Assembly (NCBI GenBank): GCA_933822405.4
Contig: CAKOGP040002302.1
Coordinates: 99,016-163,015, forward strand
Source of the DNA: Cylindrotheca closterium
Taxonomy: Eukaryota; Bacillariophyta; Bacillariophyceae; Bacillariales; Bacillariaceae
Length of the DNA: 64,000 nucleotides
Direction: 5' to 3'
In this document: piece after piece, positions 1 through 10,352 of the stretch
Numbering within the stretch: the stretch's first letter is position 1
Layout of the letters: every line of letters begins with the position of its first letter
The notes under the pieces: generated by a model
Told to the model about the DNA's origin: nothing
Seen by the model: the letters and a program-made list of their open reading frames with translations, nothing else
Databases searched by the model: none
Program-made: the position numbers and the translations under genes

Positions 1-1938
1 AATTTCCGATCTCCATCGCACATAGTTCTGACGGGATGTTCCGCTGGAGGTACAGCACTGCCAATTGCTTATGACATGCTCAACAGTAAGTTTCAATGGT
101 TGGATGGGACGAAAGGAATGAGTTGCTAATCAACCGATTTCTGTTGACATCTAGTGCATTACAATCGATGGACGAGGTCTCCTCCAGGCATACGATCGGT
201 ACAGATTAGTACAGTGGCTGATTCTTCAGTTTACCTCACCCCAACCTACTTTTTGGAGAATGCTTTTGGAAACTGGGATGCAGGACCGATTATGAAGAAA
301 CTTAGTTTCCCGTTCAACAAATACAAGGATAACGAAAATTACAGCACAGAAGTATGGAATCATGTTCTCAAAAGAGGACCCAACTCAGACCAATGGGGTT
401 TCATTACCTATAACAATGATCCCATCTCGCAAATGTACTACTCGTACATGGGAGGAATGTACGCAGACGATGATGGCTACAATGGGAACGGGCGACTGCT
501 TGAAGATGTTTCAGATGCATGGTGGTCGTCGCTATCTGAATCTTTGACATATGTGCAAAAGAAGCATAGGAACGTGCAAACATTTATCATGGACGGAGAA
601 GGTCATTGTACCTTTGGATGGTATTACGCTATGCAACAAGGGTCCGAGTTTGATGACTGGATCAAGAGTATTATCAAAGAAAAGGGAGTTTTCGGTCGAA
701 CGAGCCCAGCAGTACCTTCGTTCGCTATTGCCGCGCTTTTGGGAGGGCTGATTGCATTGGGAGCCATCAATAGTCGCAAGAAGCGTGATATTGGCGTTGA
801 TGATGGCGTGCTTTTGAACGAGGGTGAGAAAAGGCGATCTTCGTCTCAGCTGTTGCATTCTACATTCGCAAAGTTTTCTGGATTTTGCACTCGATTCAGC
901 GGTTGCCCAATCACTGCCGGATACTTTGCAATAGTCACTATATACTTTGCGACAATGCTCGTCTCGCAAGGGTTTGCACACCCTGCCAACAATCCAAGTT
1001 TGGGCCCAAGAGCTACATCCTTGAGCACCTTTGGAATCAATAACCCATCCTTGATTGTCTACAACTCTCAGTTGCTCAGACTAATGACATCAGGATTCTT
1101 GTGCAGCGGCATTCTTACCTTTGCGATCCTAGCATTCACTCTACACCGTCATACGAGAAACCTTGAAAAAGAGATCGGTAGCAGCAAGGAATTCTGCATC
1201 TTAATGCTTGCAGTGATGCTTGGCAGCAATCTCATTTACGCTTGCGTGGCAGGAGGGGCGAGTTGCGCAACCATTGCCACAGTTCTCGGAATGAACACGC
1301 TATCAATAGTCCTCCCAAGAAACACGTCGGCATCTGAGACACCTGCTACCCCAACGCCGACGTGTTCAACTATCACAATTTTCATTTTTGCTGCATTGGC
1401 TTTACCCTTCAACAGTTGGATAATAAATTTCGCAAGCATATGTGTTGGTCTATTCTTGGGTTATGCTGTGGTTGAAAGACAAATGCAAGAAGTTGCATCT
1501 GACCTGAAAACAGGGCAGTCTCTCTACACTGCCAAGCGAAACCCATTAATGGGCTTCTTTGCTTTTTGCATGATTTTGTTCTGCCTTCTCGCTTTTCGGG
1601 CCATTAGACCAAACAGGTTGTACACGAGCCCTTTTCTCACTGGGTGCGACCTAGCATACGTTGAACTTCCATCCGATATTGTGGGTTCCTACTACGACAA
1701 CAGGAGGCTAGACGCGGCTGGGGATGGTGCTGATACACTTTGTGCCGAGTTCTGCGTCCCTCACCTTGCTGCGAGACCAGTAGTCTGGGGTGCGTCTACA
1801 TATTCCGGATACGCCGTGTCGAGTGGTCAATGTGCAGACAAGGGATATGATACACATATCGCTGACAAGACATTCTCCAAGGCGACTTATTCTGTAGATG
1901 TCGAGGTCTACACAAGTTCTAACAATGGACACAATTGA
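1..1938 (+). CDS. Notum/pectinacetylesterase-like protein with rhomboid-like membrane tail (5' partial)
   Basis: Two exons are visible, 1-85 and 155-1938; the 69-bp GT-AG intron 86-154 keeps frame, joining codon 29 as A|TG. The gene continues left of the window. Exon 1 carries the nucleophile motif GCSAGG, typical of the Notum/plant pectinacetylesterase hydrolases; exon 2 continues with NWDAGPI and the histidine-containing DGEGHC. In that family these enzymes remove acetyl or acyl groups from polysaccharide or protein. After the hydrolase come a membrane segment, a basic KKRD stretch, then about five more hydrophobic segments (nt about 890-1620). The block RLMTSGFL...GGASCATIATVLG resembles a rhomboid core, with the Ser of GxS kept but the later catalytic His apparently replaced. 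The last 110 residues are Cys-containing and probably lumenal. Membrane-bound esterase is my inference; the rhomboid assignment is by eye. Confidence 0.75.
86..154 (+). other. Intron in the esterase gene
   Basis: GTAAGT donor and CTAG acceptor, 69 bp. Removing it joins the GCSAGG exon in frame with the remainder of the esterase. It also explains why an apparent GTG start at 154 is not the real start. Confidence 0.85.
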
Positions 1939-2007
1939 GTTATCTGAATACAAACAATACTAAAATAATCCAACGCCTCTATCTATTATAATATACTTCT
2001 ATCTAAT

Positions 2008-5000
2008 TCAACAATGCACAGTTTCACTTTCTTTCTCCCCAATTTTGCAACGGATATCAGCACGAGTCATTCCAAAACAGCTTCGTCCATATTGTTGGTA
2101 TACGGATACGACCTCTGGATGAAGAAGCTCGAAAGTGCCATCACCCATACAAGCAGCAATTTCGAGTCCCGAGTGCGCAAATCTCTTGTCATTTAAATAG
2201 ATGCCAATGGAATCATAGCATTTCTTAATGCGCTCTCGATAGTCCTCAAGGATTTCAAAACCATCGCTCTCTCCCATCGATGCAATCAAAAAAAATCGTG
2301 CTTCATCGAACGCTGCTTGGGGCAACAGATCCTCCCGCAAGGGAAAATCAAAATCAGCGCCGTAAGCAGAACACTCGGCTTGTAAAATCGCCAAGGAAAG
2401 TAAAAGGATTGGACCAAGATGTCTGATAAATTCGCCATTGAAATGCACCTTGTAGCCCATCACTTTCCCGTTCGAACGGGGAAGCTTCATCGTGAGAGGA
2501 CAGAGGCAACAAAGAAGCCCATCTGTCTGGCTGTATTGTCGAGGATCGAACAGGCCATCTTTCGACAGGAGAATGAAACATCTTGGATAGGACTTTTTTT
2601 CAATGAATAGCTTGAGGGACTTTCCTGTTTCAAACTTTCCATTGATTCTTGTGGTCAATCTGGTAGTTTCCTCCTCGTAGTTGTTGAAATGCCCCTGTAG
2701 TTTCACGGTTTCTGAAACTTGAACTCCTTGAACTTTGAGAATATTTTTTGCCATCGTTGCGGCTTTGGCTTGACCAACATGTGTCCTCTCTATTTCCACC
2801 TTCACTGATTTAAACTCCTTCTCAACTATGGTACGAGTTTGCTCTCCCTGTTCCGCCAGCTCCATGGCTGCTGCTTCCAACCCATCGAGTTGCACCGCTT
2901 GTGTGCTTCTTACATCTTCAACCTTGCCACTTATATCTTCCAAGGATGTATGAACCAAGGACATTTTGTCGCTGGTTTCTTTCAGCAGCAAGCGAAATTC
3001 TTCAGTGTAGTCTCCATTAGACTTCTCGGCTGATGTAGCCTTATGTCTGTCTGGGTGAAAAAATTCATGCATCAGCACTTCTTTCATGGTTGGTCGCTCA
3101 GATGGATTTTTTCTCAGAAGTTGCGACAACAAATCCTTTGCAAGATTGTCTCGAACGTTGCTTGCAACAACCTTCTTTAGATCTGTTTCTTCCCAAGCAT
3201 GAAGGAATAGAAATGTGTTTCCATCTGTAATATCATCATCTCTATCGGTGGTAAACAAAGACTGACCAGCACACATCATATACAGCAAAACTCCAAAAGA
3301 CCAGACGTCAAGCGAAGGATCTGCCATGACGAGGTCATAGGGAAGTCCTTCCTTGAGAGGTTCAGCATTCCAGATTTTTTCCATTTTTCCAGTGATTAAA
3401 TTCTGCTCTTCTTTTATATCCTCCATCTGCAAAAAGGTTCGAACAACAAATCCTTGAAAAGGCCGAGTCGTTGTGAATTGCGGTTGGCGTTTTTGTCGTT
3501 CCGCTGATGATTCTTTTTCGAAGTATTTGACAAACATTTCTTTCTCATCGAAGCTTTGGAGCCGGTAAATCAACTCTGGAGGAAGCACCCCAGATGAGAA
3601 TTTTGCACCAACAAAGTCACCATCGATACGTGCAGATGAATCCAAGTCGATCAAACAAAGGCGGTAGTTCATTCGGAGGATGTTGGACATTTTAAGATCA
3701 CCATGGACGAGCCGCTTGGTGTGCAGGTGTTCCAGTCCCTCACCAACCTCTTTCATCAATTTTCTTATGGTGACCGTATCAGGACGTTCGCTTCGGAAAA
3801 TGGTGTCTAGATTGCGATCGCCATAAGGCATTACAACGATACAAGAGTAATCTCGTGCATCGTGCACATCTGACCCGCCGACTGACTCATCAAGGACAAG
3901 ATAATCACCGATGAAGCCAGATATGGAGTCTTCTGGTACTTCACTTCTATCGTGAGCCCGAAGAATATTCACAACATATTTGTTGTCCAGGTCGATTCTC
4001 CCCTCCAGCTCTCTCTGGAACTGATCGTCTTTTCTCATGAACTTGAGTGCAACATTCCGCCCAAGCTGTTCTTGACAAAATGCGATGAATTCGTTTCTAT
4101 CGATGGCTCCAGTCTTGTCAATATCAGCTCGAGCGAAATACGTTGCAGCCATTCTCAAGCCATCTTGATTCACATCCTCTCGTGAGACAAGCATGAGATC
4201 ACGAATAGCCGCGAAAAAGCCTTCAATTCTAAGCATCGAGGTTGCATGAGTACCGTGTTTGTCAAATATGGATCCATAATACTGGTGCATTTTGTAGTCT
4301 TCAGCCTTCAGAACAAGACAGGTGGACGATTTGTGGATGGGCGGACCCTGCGCAAGGTCGTAGCGGCCGAGGAAGAGGAGCCTCTCTTCAAAGGTTTCCC
4401 GAATGCTTGATGTAGCAAATTTCAAGGCGACCCGTCCATCTCTATCCTTTGAGTTAGCAAGAACTCGCAGAGTTTCAAGATCTGCTTTGTGAAAGAAGTC
4501 GATTAATGAGCGGAAATCATCAGTTTCGTCCTCAAGATGGTGCGCCAAGAACTGAACCCAACCATGCTGCCGACGAACCGAGAACTCTTCGCTGCAGAAG
4601 GAAGAAATGACGGATTGAATGTAAGCAGATTTGGTCTCTCGAAGCTTAGATCGTTCAGATTCCTGGTTCGTTAACAGCTCTCGTTCCTTGATAGGTCCAA
4701 TGGAATAGAGGTAAATCAAGCTTTCCTTCGTTATTGTTCCTTCCGATTGCGTTCGGTACAGTAGATGAATTCGGATGGAGAGAGCTAGGTTTTGTCCATC
4801 TACATCAATAGATTTTAAGCTTGGATTGTCGCCGAAAACTTCGTCGCCGAAGAATGTAATCGTTCCTGGCACAACGATTGTCGACAACGACTCACAGCCC
4901 GAAAAACTACCGTTTCCAATTGTCTCGAGCGTTCGAGTTGCGCCGAAATCGACTTCGTTCAGTAGATTGCAGAATTTATAGGCCCCATCACCAATCACAA

Positions 5001-7053
5001 TCAAATTCGATGGAAATCGGACGACTCGTAGAGATTTGCATCCAAAAAACGCCTTCTCCTTGATTATTTCAAGAGATAAAGCTTGAGTGAAGTCGACATC
5101 TTCAAGGTGAATACATCCTCGAAATGCACATTGCGCGATTTCTTTGACTGATGACGGGAACCCTACCGTTCTCAGGCTTTCACAGGCATCGAAGGAGGAA
5201 ATTCCAATCCTGAACAATCGGAAAGCCGCTGAGAAGTCAATATCACGCAAAGTCTTGCGCCCTTGAGCGCCACGATCCTCTATTACTTTAACCTCTGGAT
5301 TGACACGCAGATGAATCAAATCATTTGGGCACTTTCCATTCTCGCTATACACGAAGGTGCCCGAAAAGTTGAACGCATCTTCGCCAATGTCCGGAGTGGA
5401 CATTACATCGATCTCCCGCAGCGACTCGCATCCATAGAATGCCATTTCTCCAATTCTCTCAAGTGGTGCACCCAATTTCACGCACGAGAGATTTCCACAC
5501 TGCAGGTAAGCTTTTTGTTCACAAACCTTCAGGCTGAATGGAAAAGTAACCTCATCCAAAGAGGAACAGTAACCAAAAGCGTACGCTCCGATTCTCTCGA
5601 GCGCTTCTGCATTGCTAAAGTCAGTAATCTCCAACGCTTCACATCGCTGAAAAGCTCCCTCAGATATAAGGTTCAGGCTTTGTGGAAATTTCACTTCCTC
5701 CAAGGCCACACAACCAGCAAAGGAATAGTCCCCGACTCTTTGAAGAACATTTGCATTCGAAAAATCAATCGATTCCAGTCCACTACAGCCCTCAAAGGCC
5801 CTCTTTCCAATCACCCAAAGGTTGGACGGAAAGGCGACCCTTGTAAGGGATTCACAACGGTAAAATCCGCTCTTTGAGATAGCCTGGAGGTTGATAGATT
5901 CCAAAAAGTCGATTTCAGCAAGCTTCGCACAGCCTTCGAAGGCCCCTTGTTCGATTGTCCTCAAGTTAGAAGACAGCTTGACAGTTCTCAACGCATAACT
6001 GTGGGAAAAGGCACCTTCTCCTATTCCAGCAAGCTTGGTTGCGAGGGAGAAGTCTATTTCTGATAACTTCGCGCATCTTTGGAACGCTCCCTTTGCCAAT
6101 AGCTTTAGATTGAGTGGGAATACGACCTTATACAAAGAACTACAACACAGGAATGATTCTTCGCTAATCATTTCAAGTCTGGTTGCAGAAGTAAAATCAA
6201 GCTCCCTCATGCCGCTATACTCAAACGTTCTTTTTCCAATCACGACCAAATGTTGCGGAAGAGTAACTTTGCGAAGCGCAGAACATCGCGACAGACATTC
6301 TTCCTCGAGTACCTGAAGCACTGAAGTTTGACCAAAGTCAATGGACTCCAAAGCGTGGCAGTTCTTGAACGCTGTCTTGGCAACAAGTTGAAGGTTTGGA
6401 CTCAGTTTCACACTTTTCAGTTTCTCACAATTCATGAACGCCTCCTCTTCAATTTTTGCAAGAGAGAGATCACCACCAAAGTCGATTTCTTCAAATCCAC
6501 AGTGTTGAAACGCTGTCTTTGACACAACTTTCAAGTAGGGTGGCAACTTGATCTCCTTCAAGTCCGTACATCTGGAGAATGTGCTATCCTCAATTCGCTC
6601 CAAGCCTACTGCCTGGCTCATGTCAACATGAGTGAAACCACAATAACGAAAGGCTCGCGTTGCAACCGAAGTAAGCTTCTTTGGGAATGAAACTTTCTTT
6701 ACAGAAGTGCATTTAAAGAAAGCGTGATACCCAATTGATAATAGCGATTCAGCCTCGCTGAAATCAATGTCCACTAGTTTCGAGCATCCATTGAATGCCT
6801 CTTTCGAGATGACCTCGAGATTCTTTGGAAATTTTGCTCCTTTCAGAGCAGAACAGTAATAGAAGGAGTCTTCTCCGATCACTTTCAAACTATCTGCTTT
6901 GCTAAAATCAACCTTCTCGATCTTCTTACAATCTTTGAATGCCCCGTAGGGGATCTCGATAACAGACGAATCAATTTTGACGCTGGTGGCTTCCTTGGGG
7001 ACAGCTGCTTTGCCATCATAGACAAAAACCTCAAGGGCTTGTTCCATGTCCAT
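2008..7053 (-). CDS. BspA-type LRR / EF-hand / protein kinase, 1681 aa
   Basis: A single intronless frame from an ATG at 7053. Residues 1 to about 760 are many tandem LRR_5 (BspA-like) units with the pattern F..C..L..V.FP..L..I...AF. A kinase domain follows. A glycine-rich-loop-like segment (GPPIHKSST, about residue 903) is followed by a canonical EF-hand loop DIDKTGAIDRNE (about 976), then the VALKFM lysine (about 999). The catalytic loop reads HGDLKMSN instead of HRD (about 1114), and DFG is replaced by DLD. PPE and DVWSFG motifs are present. After the kinase (about 1345-1440) there is a helical, coiled-coil-like stretch, then a conserved-looking tail with a hydrophobic segment. No signal peptide is seen, so a cytosolic, calcium-responsive signalling kinase is inferred. 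The missing Arg of HRD suggests regulation without activation-loop phosphorylation. Confidence 0.85.
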   Translation of the reverse strand: MDMEQALEVFVYDGKAAVPKEATSVKIDSSVIEIPYGAFKDCKKIEKVDFSKADSLKVIGEDSFYYCSALKGAKFPKNLEVISKEAFNGCSKLVDIDFSEAESLLSIGYHAFFKCTSVKKVSFPKKLTSVATRAFRYCGFTHVDMSQAVGLERIEDSTFSRCTDLKEIKLPPYLKVVSKTAFQHCGFEEIDFGGDLSLAKIEEEAFMNCEKLKSVKLSPNLQLVAKTAFKNCHALESIDFGQTSVLQVLEEECLSRCSALRKVTLPQHLVVIGKRTFEYSGMRELDFTSATRLEMISEESFLCCSSLYKVVFPLNLKLLAKGAFQRCAKLSEIDFSLATKLAGIGEGAFSHSYALRTVKLSSNLRTIEQGAFEGCAKLAEIDFLESINLQAISKSGFYRCESLTRVAFPSNLWVIGKRAFEGCSGLESIDFSNANVLQRVGDYSFAGCVALEEVKFPQSLNLISEGAFQRCEALEITDFSNAEALERIGAYAFGYCSSLDEVTFPFSLKVCEQKAYLQCGNLSCVKLGAPLERIGEMAFYGCESLREIDVMSTPDIGEDAFNFSGTFVYSENGKCPNDLIHLRVNPEVKVIEDRGAQGRKTLRDIDFSAAFRLFRIGISSFDACESLRTVGFPSSVKEIAQCAFRGCIHLEDVDFTQALSLEIIKEKAFFGCKSLRVVRFPSNLIVIGDGAYKFCNLLNEVDFGATRTLETIGNGSFSGCESLSTIVVPGTITFFGDEVFGDNPSLKSIDVDGQNLALSIRIHLLYRTQSEGTITKESLIYLYSIGPIKERELLTNQESERSKLRETKSAYIQSVISSFCSEEFSVRRQHGWVQFLAHHLEDETDDFRSLIDFFHKADLETLRVLANSKDRDGRVALKFATSSIRETFEERLLFLGRYDLAQGPPIHKSSTCLVLKAEDYKMHQYYGSIFDKHGTHATSMLRIEGFFAAIRDLMLVSREDVNQDGLRMAATYFARADIDKTGAIDRNEFIAFCQEQLGRNVALKFMRKDDQFQRELEGRIDLDNKYVVNILRAHDRSEVPEDSISGFIGDYLVLDESVGGSDVHDARDYSCIVVMPYGDRNLDTIFRSERPDTVTIRKLMKEVGEGLEHLHTKRLVHGDLKMSNILRMNYRLCLIDLDSSARIDGDFVGAKFSSGVLPPELIYRLQSFDEKEMFVKYFEKESSAERQKRQPQFTTTRPFQGFVVRTFLQMEDIKEEQNLITGKMEKIWNAEPLKEGLPYDLVMADPSLDVWSFGVLLYMMCAGQSLFTTDRDDDITDGNTFLFLHAWEETDLKKVVASNVRDNLAKDLLSQLLRKNPSERPTMKEVLMHEFFHPDRHKATSAEKSNGDYTEEFRLLLKETSDKMSLVHTSLEDISGKVEDVRSTQAVQLDGLEAAAMELAEQGEQTRTIVEKEFKSVKVEIERTHVGQAKAATMAKNILKVQGVQVSETVKLQGHFNNYEEETTRLTTRINGKFETGKSLKLFIEKKSYPRCFILLSKDGLFDPRQYSQTDGLLCCLCPLTMKLPRSNGKVMGYKVHFNGEFIRHLGPILLLSLAILQAECSAYGADFDFPLREDLLPQAAFDEARFFLIASMGESDGFEILEDYRERIKKCYDSIGIYLNDKRFAHSGLEIAACMGDGTFELLHPEVVSVYQQYGRSCFGMTRADIRCKIGEKESETVHC

Positions 7054-8003
7054 TGTTCCTGAGTCAGGTATTAGGACTGCTTGTTACTGCTTTCGTAGTT
7101 TGCACATACCACCGCACCACTACTGGTAAGTCTCAATGAAAGCTTAGGGGGGGAAAGGGCAAAAGAGGAGGGGGGGAAGGAAGAGGAAGAAGAAGAAAAG
7201 AAGGAGGTTTTCAAGAGTTCTTTTGCGGTGATCGCGGTATTGCAAAACAAAATACATGTACTCTTGCTCTTCTCACACACGGGTCCGACTAGTCAACAAT
7301 ATCGATTTTGAATAAATGAGCATCAACCAACACACCATGACACAAGAAGCCAATCCTTCTCGTCCCAGCTGGACGAACAAACTGGGAAAAACTATCGCAT
7401 GAGTAACAAGCCTCTACAATTAAATTGTGCTACCAATATCGGCAGCAATTGATAGAAATCAGTGAAGCAGAAGCATGGATGTATAGCAAAACTTTCCATC
7501 AAGGATTTTTTCATTTACAAGCCATTCGTCAGATGAAGTTGGCATCCAGGGCTACAAAACGTCCCCATATTTTTGATAGTATGTATAAGGAAGGAATTCG
7601 AACTGTGTATCTGTTGGTTTATCTATGATGCTATGCTGTTATTCCTCTCATTGTGTTGTGTTCGTTGTCACTGTCGAAAAAAAACTTGCGCAGAATCCGT
7701 AATTTGAATAATCGCGTTATGTTTCCAACCCATCTTGGTTTACCGATACTTTGCTGAAATCCTTGTTGTGATGTAGGTTTCTACTGTTTTGAGTATAAAT
7801 TGGTAGAGATACGTAGAGATCTACGATTGAGTACTGTGTCATCTCTGTGAATTCCCTAATTAAATACTTCAAATGCCACCTCCTCGACCAATTGAGTATC
7901 TGCCTTTTCCCATTCAATGCAATGAATTTGTGTGTCTGTTGGTTCGAATGAGTCAAATCGTGTGACATCTGCTTTCACTTTCCTCTCACCTATCATATTT
8001 GCC
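7054..8003. other. Intergenic region with purine tract
   Basis: No convincing gene. It contains a strongly purine-biased tract at about 7146-7210 on the + strand, just upstream of the LRR-kinase start, and probably that gene's promoter. The remainder is AT-rich with only short, unconvincing frames. The 5' UTR or a first exon of the CPBP gene may lie at its right end. Confidence 0.6.
7146..7210 (+). repeat. Homopurine tract
   Basis: About 65 bases of almost uninterrupted G and A on the + strand, with runs of seven G. It lies about 95-155 bp upstream of the LRR-kinase ATG, so on the gene's strand it is a polypyrimidine tract. It could be a promoter element or a triplex-forming tract; function is not shown. 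Confidence 0.7.
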
Positions 8004-8555
8004 ATGATCTTGTCCAACCCTGCGAAGCGAGCTATCCTATCAGTGATAACACCTATTCCTCGCGACAAATGGTTTGAAGTAGCCGCAATAACTTTCGGAA
8101 CTACGACAATCGCTGGAATGGTGGCAACAGCTACTGGGTTTGTAAATCCAGCGGACGATTGGCATCCTACCAACAATCCCGTCAAACCGCTTTCAGCTTT
8201 CTTCTTTCCTTCTCTGGTAGAAGAAGTCTTTCGGAGGGGGGCTTTACTGCCCCACAGTATTTTGAATGTTCCAACTCGCAGTATCATATTCTCAGCCTGC
8301 ACTCCTGTACTAGCGATCCAAGTTATAAGCCACCCGATTGCCGCCAAGACGTTGTGGCCACGAGGCAAAGGTATCTTTGACGACCCCAGATTTCTGCTGT
8401 TGGCAACCATAGTATTAGGAGCTGCAACAATGTCGTTTATCGTTAGCGGGGGAAGCGCATGGGCAGCCGCAGTGACACACGGACTTCCAGTTGCATTGTG
8501 GAGAGACTTCTTCAATGGTGAAGCCAGACTTGCAGGGAAGAGTCATCATCAATGA
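8004..8555 (+). CDS. CPBP-family (Abi/CAAX-type) intramembrane protease
   Basis: The reading frame opens at 7926, but the first in-frame ATG is at 8004, giving 183 aa; a GTG at 7932 or an upstream exon is possible, so the start is uncertain. The protein is hydrophobic with about five membrane segments. It carries the family's signature: an EExxxR motif (VEEVFRRGA), a first histidine in VISHP and a second in the VTHGLPVALWRDF segment. In this family the paired glutamates and histidines form the active site of an intramembrane glutamic protease (Rce1-like prenyl protein processing, or substrate release in bacteria and plastids). The frame is complete to its stop. It is convergent with the purine permease downstream. 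The substrate is unknown. Confidence 0.75.
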   Translation: MILSNPAKRAILSVITPIPRDKWFEVAAITFGTTTIAGMVATATGFVNPADDWHPTNNPVKPLSAFFFPSLVEEVFRRGALLPHSILNVPTRSIIFSACTPVLAIQVISHPIAAKTLWPRGKGIFDDPRFLLLATIVLGAATMSFIVSGGSAWAAAVTHGLPVALWRDFFNGEARLAGKSHHQ

Positions 8556-8866
8556 CTCGGAGTTCCTGCACAATTAATTTTCACTTGAAAATCATAAAAG
8601 GGATGAGAGCACCTTGGCGCCCCGCGACCGTATTCAGACCATACGCTTGCGTCATACTACTGTCCAGCGATTTACCTGGCCCTCGTGTATGACGATTCAA
8701 GTTGCGACCTAAAAAGTTGACAGAAAAGCCATACCGGTAGCTGCCAACGATTTTGCAGCTCTCTTGCTGAGAGGAGTCCACTACATGGCTAACAATTTGA
8801 TGAGTCCATGTTAACACTCCACTACTGTACCGGTAGTATTACTACAAACATAGATTACTCTAGTCT
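8556..8866. other. Intergenic, between convergent genes
   Basis: No gene seen. Two copies of the palindrome TACCGGTA lie at 8732-8739 and 8828-8835. The region must hold the 3' UTRs and poly(A) signals of both flanking genes. Confidence 0.6.
8732..8835. repeat. Two TACCGGTA palindromes
   Basis: Perfect 8-bp palindromes at 8732-8739 and 8828-8835, part of a dispersed intergenic set (see findings). The second is embedded in a larger symmetrical string ending GTAGTATTACTAC. Confidence 0.8.
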
Positions 8867-10352
8867 TTAGACTGTCCCATACGATCCACTTTTGGCTTCT
8901 GCTTCGACCAGATTTGCCCCCTCTTCATTCTCTTCTGTATCGCCATGCTGCTTACAACTGCTGTGTAGTTCATTTGCATCTTTCATAAATTGGCCAGTGG
9001 TAAAATAAAATCCAAAGGCTGCCAACAACCCAAAAATCATACCATTGGTAATACTGTACGTCAACGGCATCAATATGATTGTCAAAAAGGCGGGAAGGGC
9101 ATCACTCATTTTATCCCAATCAATTTTAGCTGCCTCACCCATCATCATGACTCCTACCATGACCAAGACGGGAGCCGTTGCCACATCAGGAACCGAACTG
9201 AAGAGAGGCGCCAAGAACAAACTTGCCGCAAAGTAACACCCAATCACGACTGCTGTCAACCCAGTGCGACCTGATACACATTTTGGGAAAGCTACAGTTA
9301 ACTTTCATTTTATCAATGTTGCAATGTTTCCAATTCCAGTAGCACCTACCTCCCTCTCGTACACCACTAGCAGTCTCCACGCAGACAATAATTGGAGTAG
9401 AACCAGTCAATGCAGCGAGGATCGTGCCTACTCCGGAAGCAACAAACGCCCAAGTCGATCCGGGAATTTCACCATCCTCTTTCATGATTCCACCTAAGGT
9501 GGCCAACCCAAAGATAACTCCTGAAATATCAAAAATACAAATCAATACAAAGCAACCAATGGCCGGATAAATCACGTTTCCGATGCTCAAATCCCATAGA
9601 ACGCTGGGGTCAAAATAATGATTGGAATTGTAGAGAGGAAGTTGAAAAATTTGGGTTGGCCAGGAATCTTTGAAGATCCAGTCAACCACAGTCAACACAA
9701 TGATACCAATCAAAATGGCGCCCTTCGTATCGTGATGCAGCAACGAGGCAACCAACAGGATTCCAATCAGGCAAAGTTGGAGCTCCGAATCACTCCATAC
9801 GGGACCCAGTTCAACCAGTGTCTTGGGATTAGCCACAATGATGCCAACCGTCACCAATCCAATCATCGCGATCAACAACCCCATGCCAACGACAATTGCC
9901 AGTTTGATGGCTTGAGGGACGGTTCTCATCAAAACGGCAGTACCACCGGAAAGACTAATGGCCAATACAAAAATTCCAGACCACCAACAGGCACTGAGGG
10001 CTTGTGGCAAGGTGCACATCTCTGCCTGGACCAAACCGAAGGTAAGATAGGCACTGAGGCCAAGCCCAGGGGCACAGCCGAATGGTAGATTGCCAAAAAA
10101 TCCAATGATGAAACAAGATACCGTGGCAGATAGAGCAGTTGCAAAGACTGCATCATCATGATCAACACCAGCTTCCGACATGATTTTGGGATTCACCAAG
10201 AGTAGATACGATAGGGTCAAAAAGGAAGCCGTCCCTGCACGAACCTCCGTCGCGATATCAGTTCCTCGTTCTGCCAATTGAAACTGACGCTCAAGGAGGT
10301 CACATATGGTGATTCCAAAGGAAGTTTGTGACATGACGAACGTGGTGAACAA
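8867..10352 (-). CDS. AzgA-like purine (adenine/guanine/hypoxanthine) permease
   Basis: Two exons on the minus strand, 9350-10352 and 8867-9270. The 79-bp intron 9271-9349 restores the family motif as VREGGRTGLTAVV across the junction. The product is 468 aa, close to the usual AzgA length. Features include the N-terminal LAERGTDIATEVRAGT, FLTLSYLLLVNP, GCAPGLGLSAY, and the C-terminal DALPAFLTIILMPLTYSI. These are hallmarks of the NCS2 AzgA branch, proton symporters for purine bases. About twelve membrane segments are expected. The last 35 residues are an acidic hydrophilic tail. The ATG at 10352 and the second Met six codons later (MSQTSF) are both possible starts. Expected at the plasma membrane for purine scavenging (inference). 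Confidence 0.88.
9271..9349 (-). other. Intron in the purine permease gene
   Basis: On the minus strand the donor is GTAGGT and the acceptor ATCAG; 79 bp. The splice joins GAG GGA G|GT CGC ACT and rebuilds the EGGRTGLT motif conserved in AzgA proteins. Confidence 0.9.

Noticed and set aside
532..981. Minus-strand open frame inside the esterase gene
   Set aside because: It lies entirely within the esterase exon, shows no motif, and its codon order fits an antisense shadow.
7856..8515. 219-codon minus-strand frame across the CPBP gene
   Set aside because: Antisense to a protein with clear EExxxR and His motifs; no recognisable domain.
8828..8843. TAGTATTAC string resembling a rolling-circle nonanucleotide
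   Set aside because: It is part of a short symmetrical string beside a TACCGGTA copy; there is no Rep gene and no stem-loop of the right shape.
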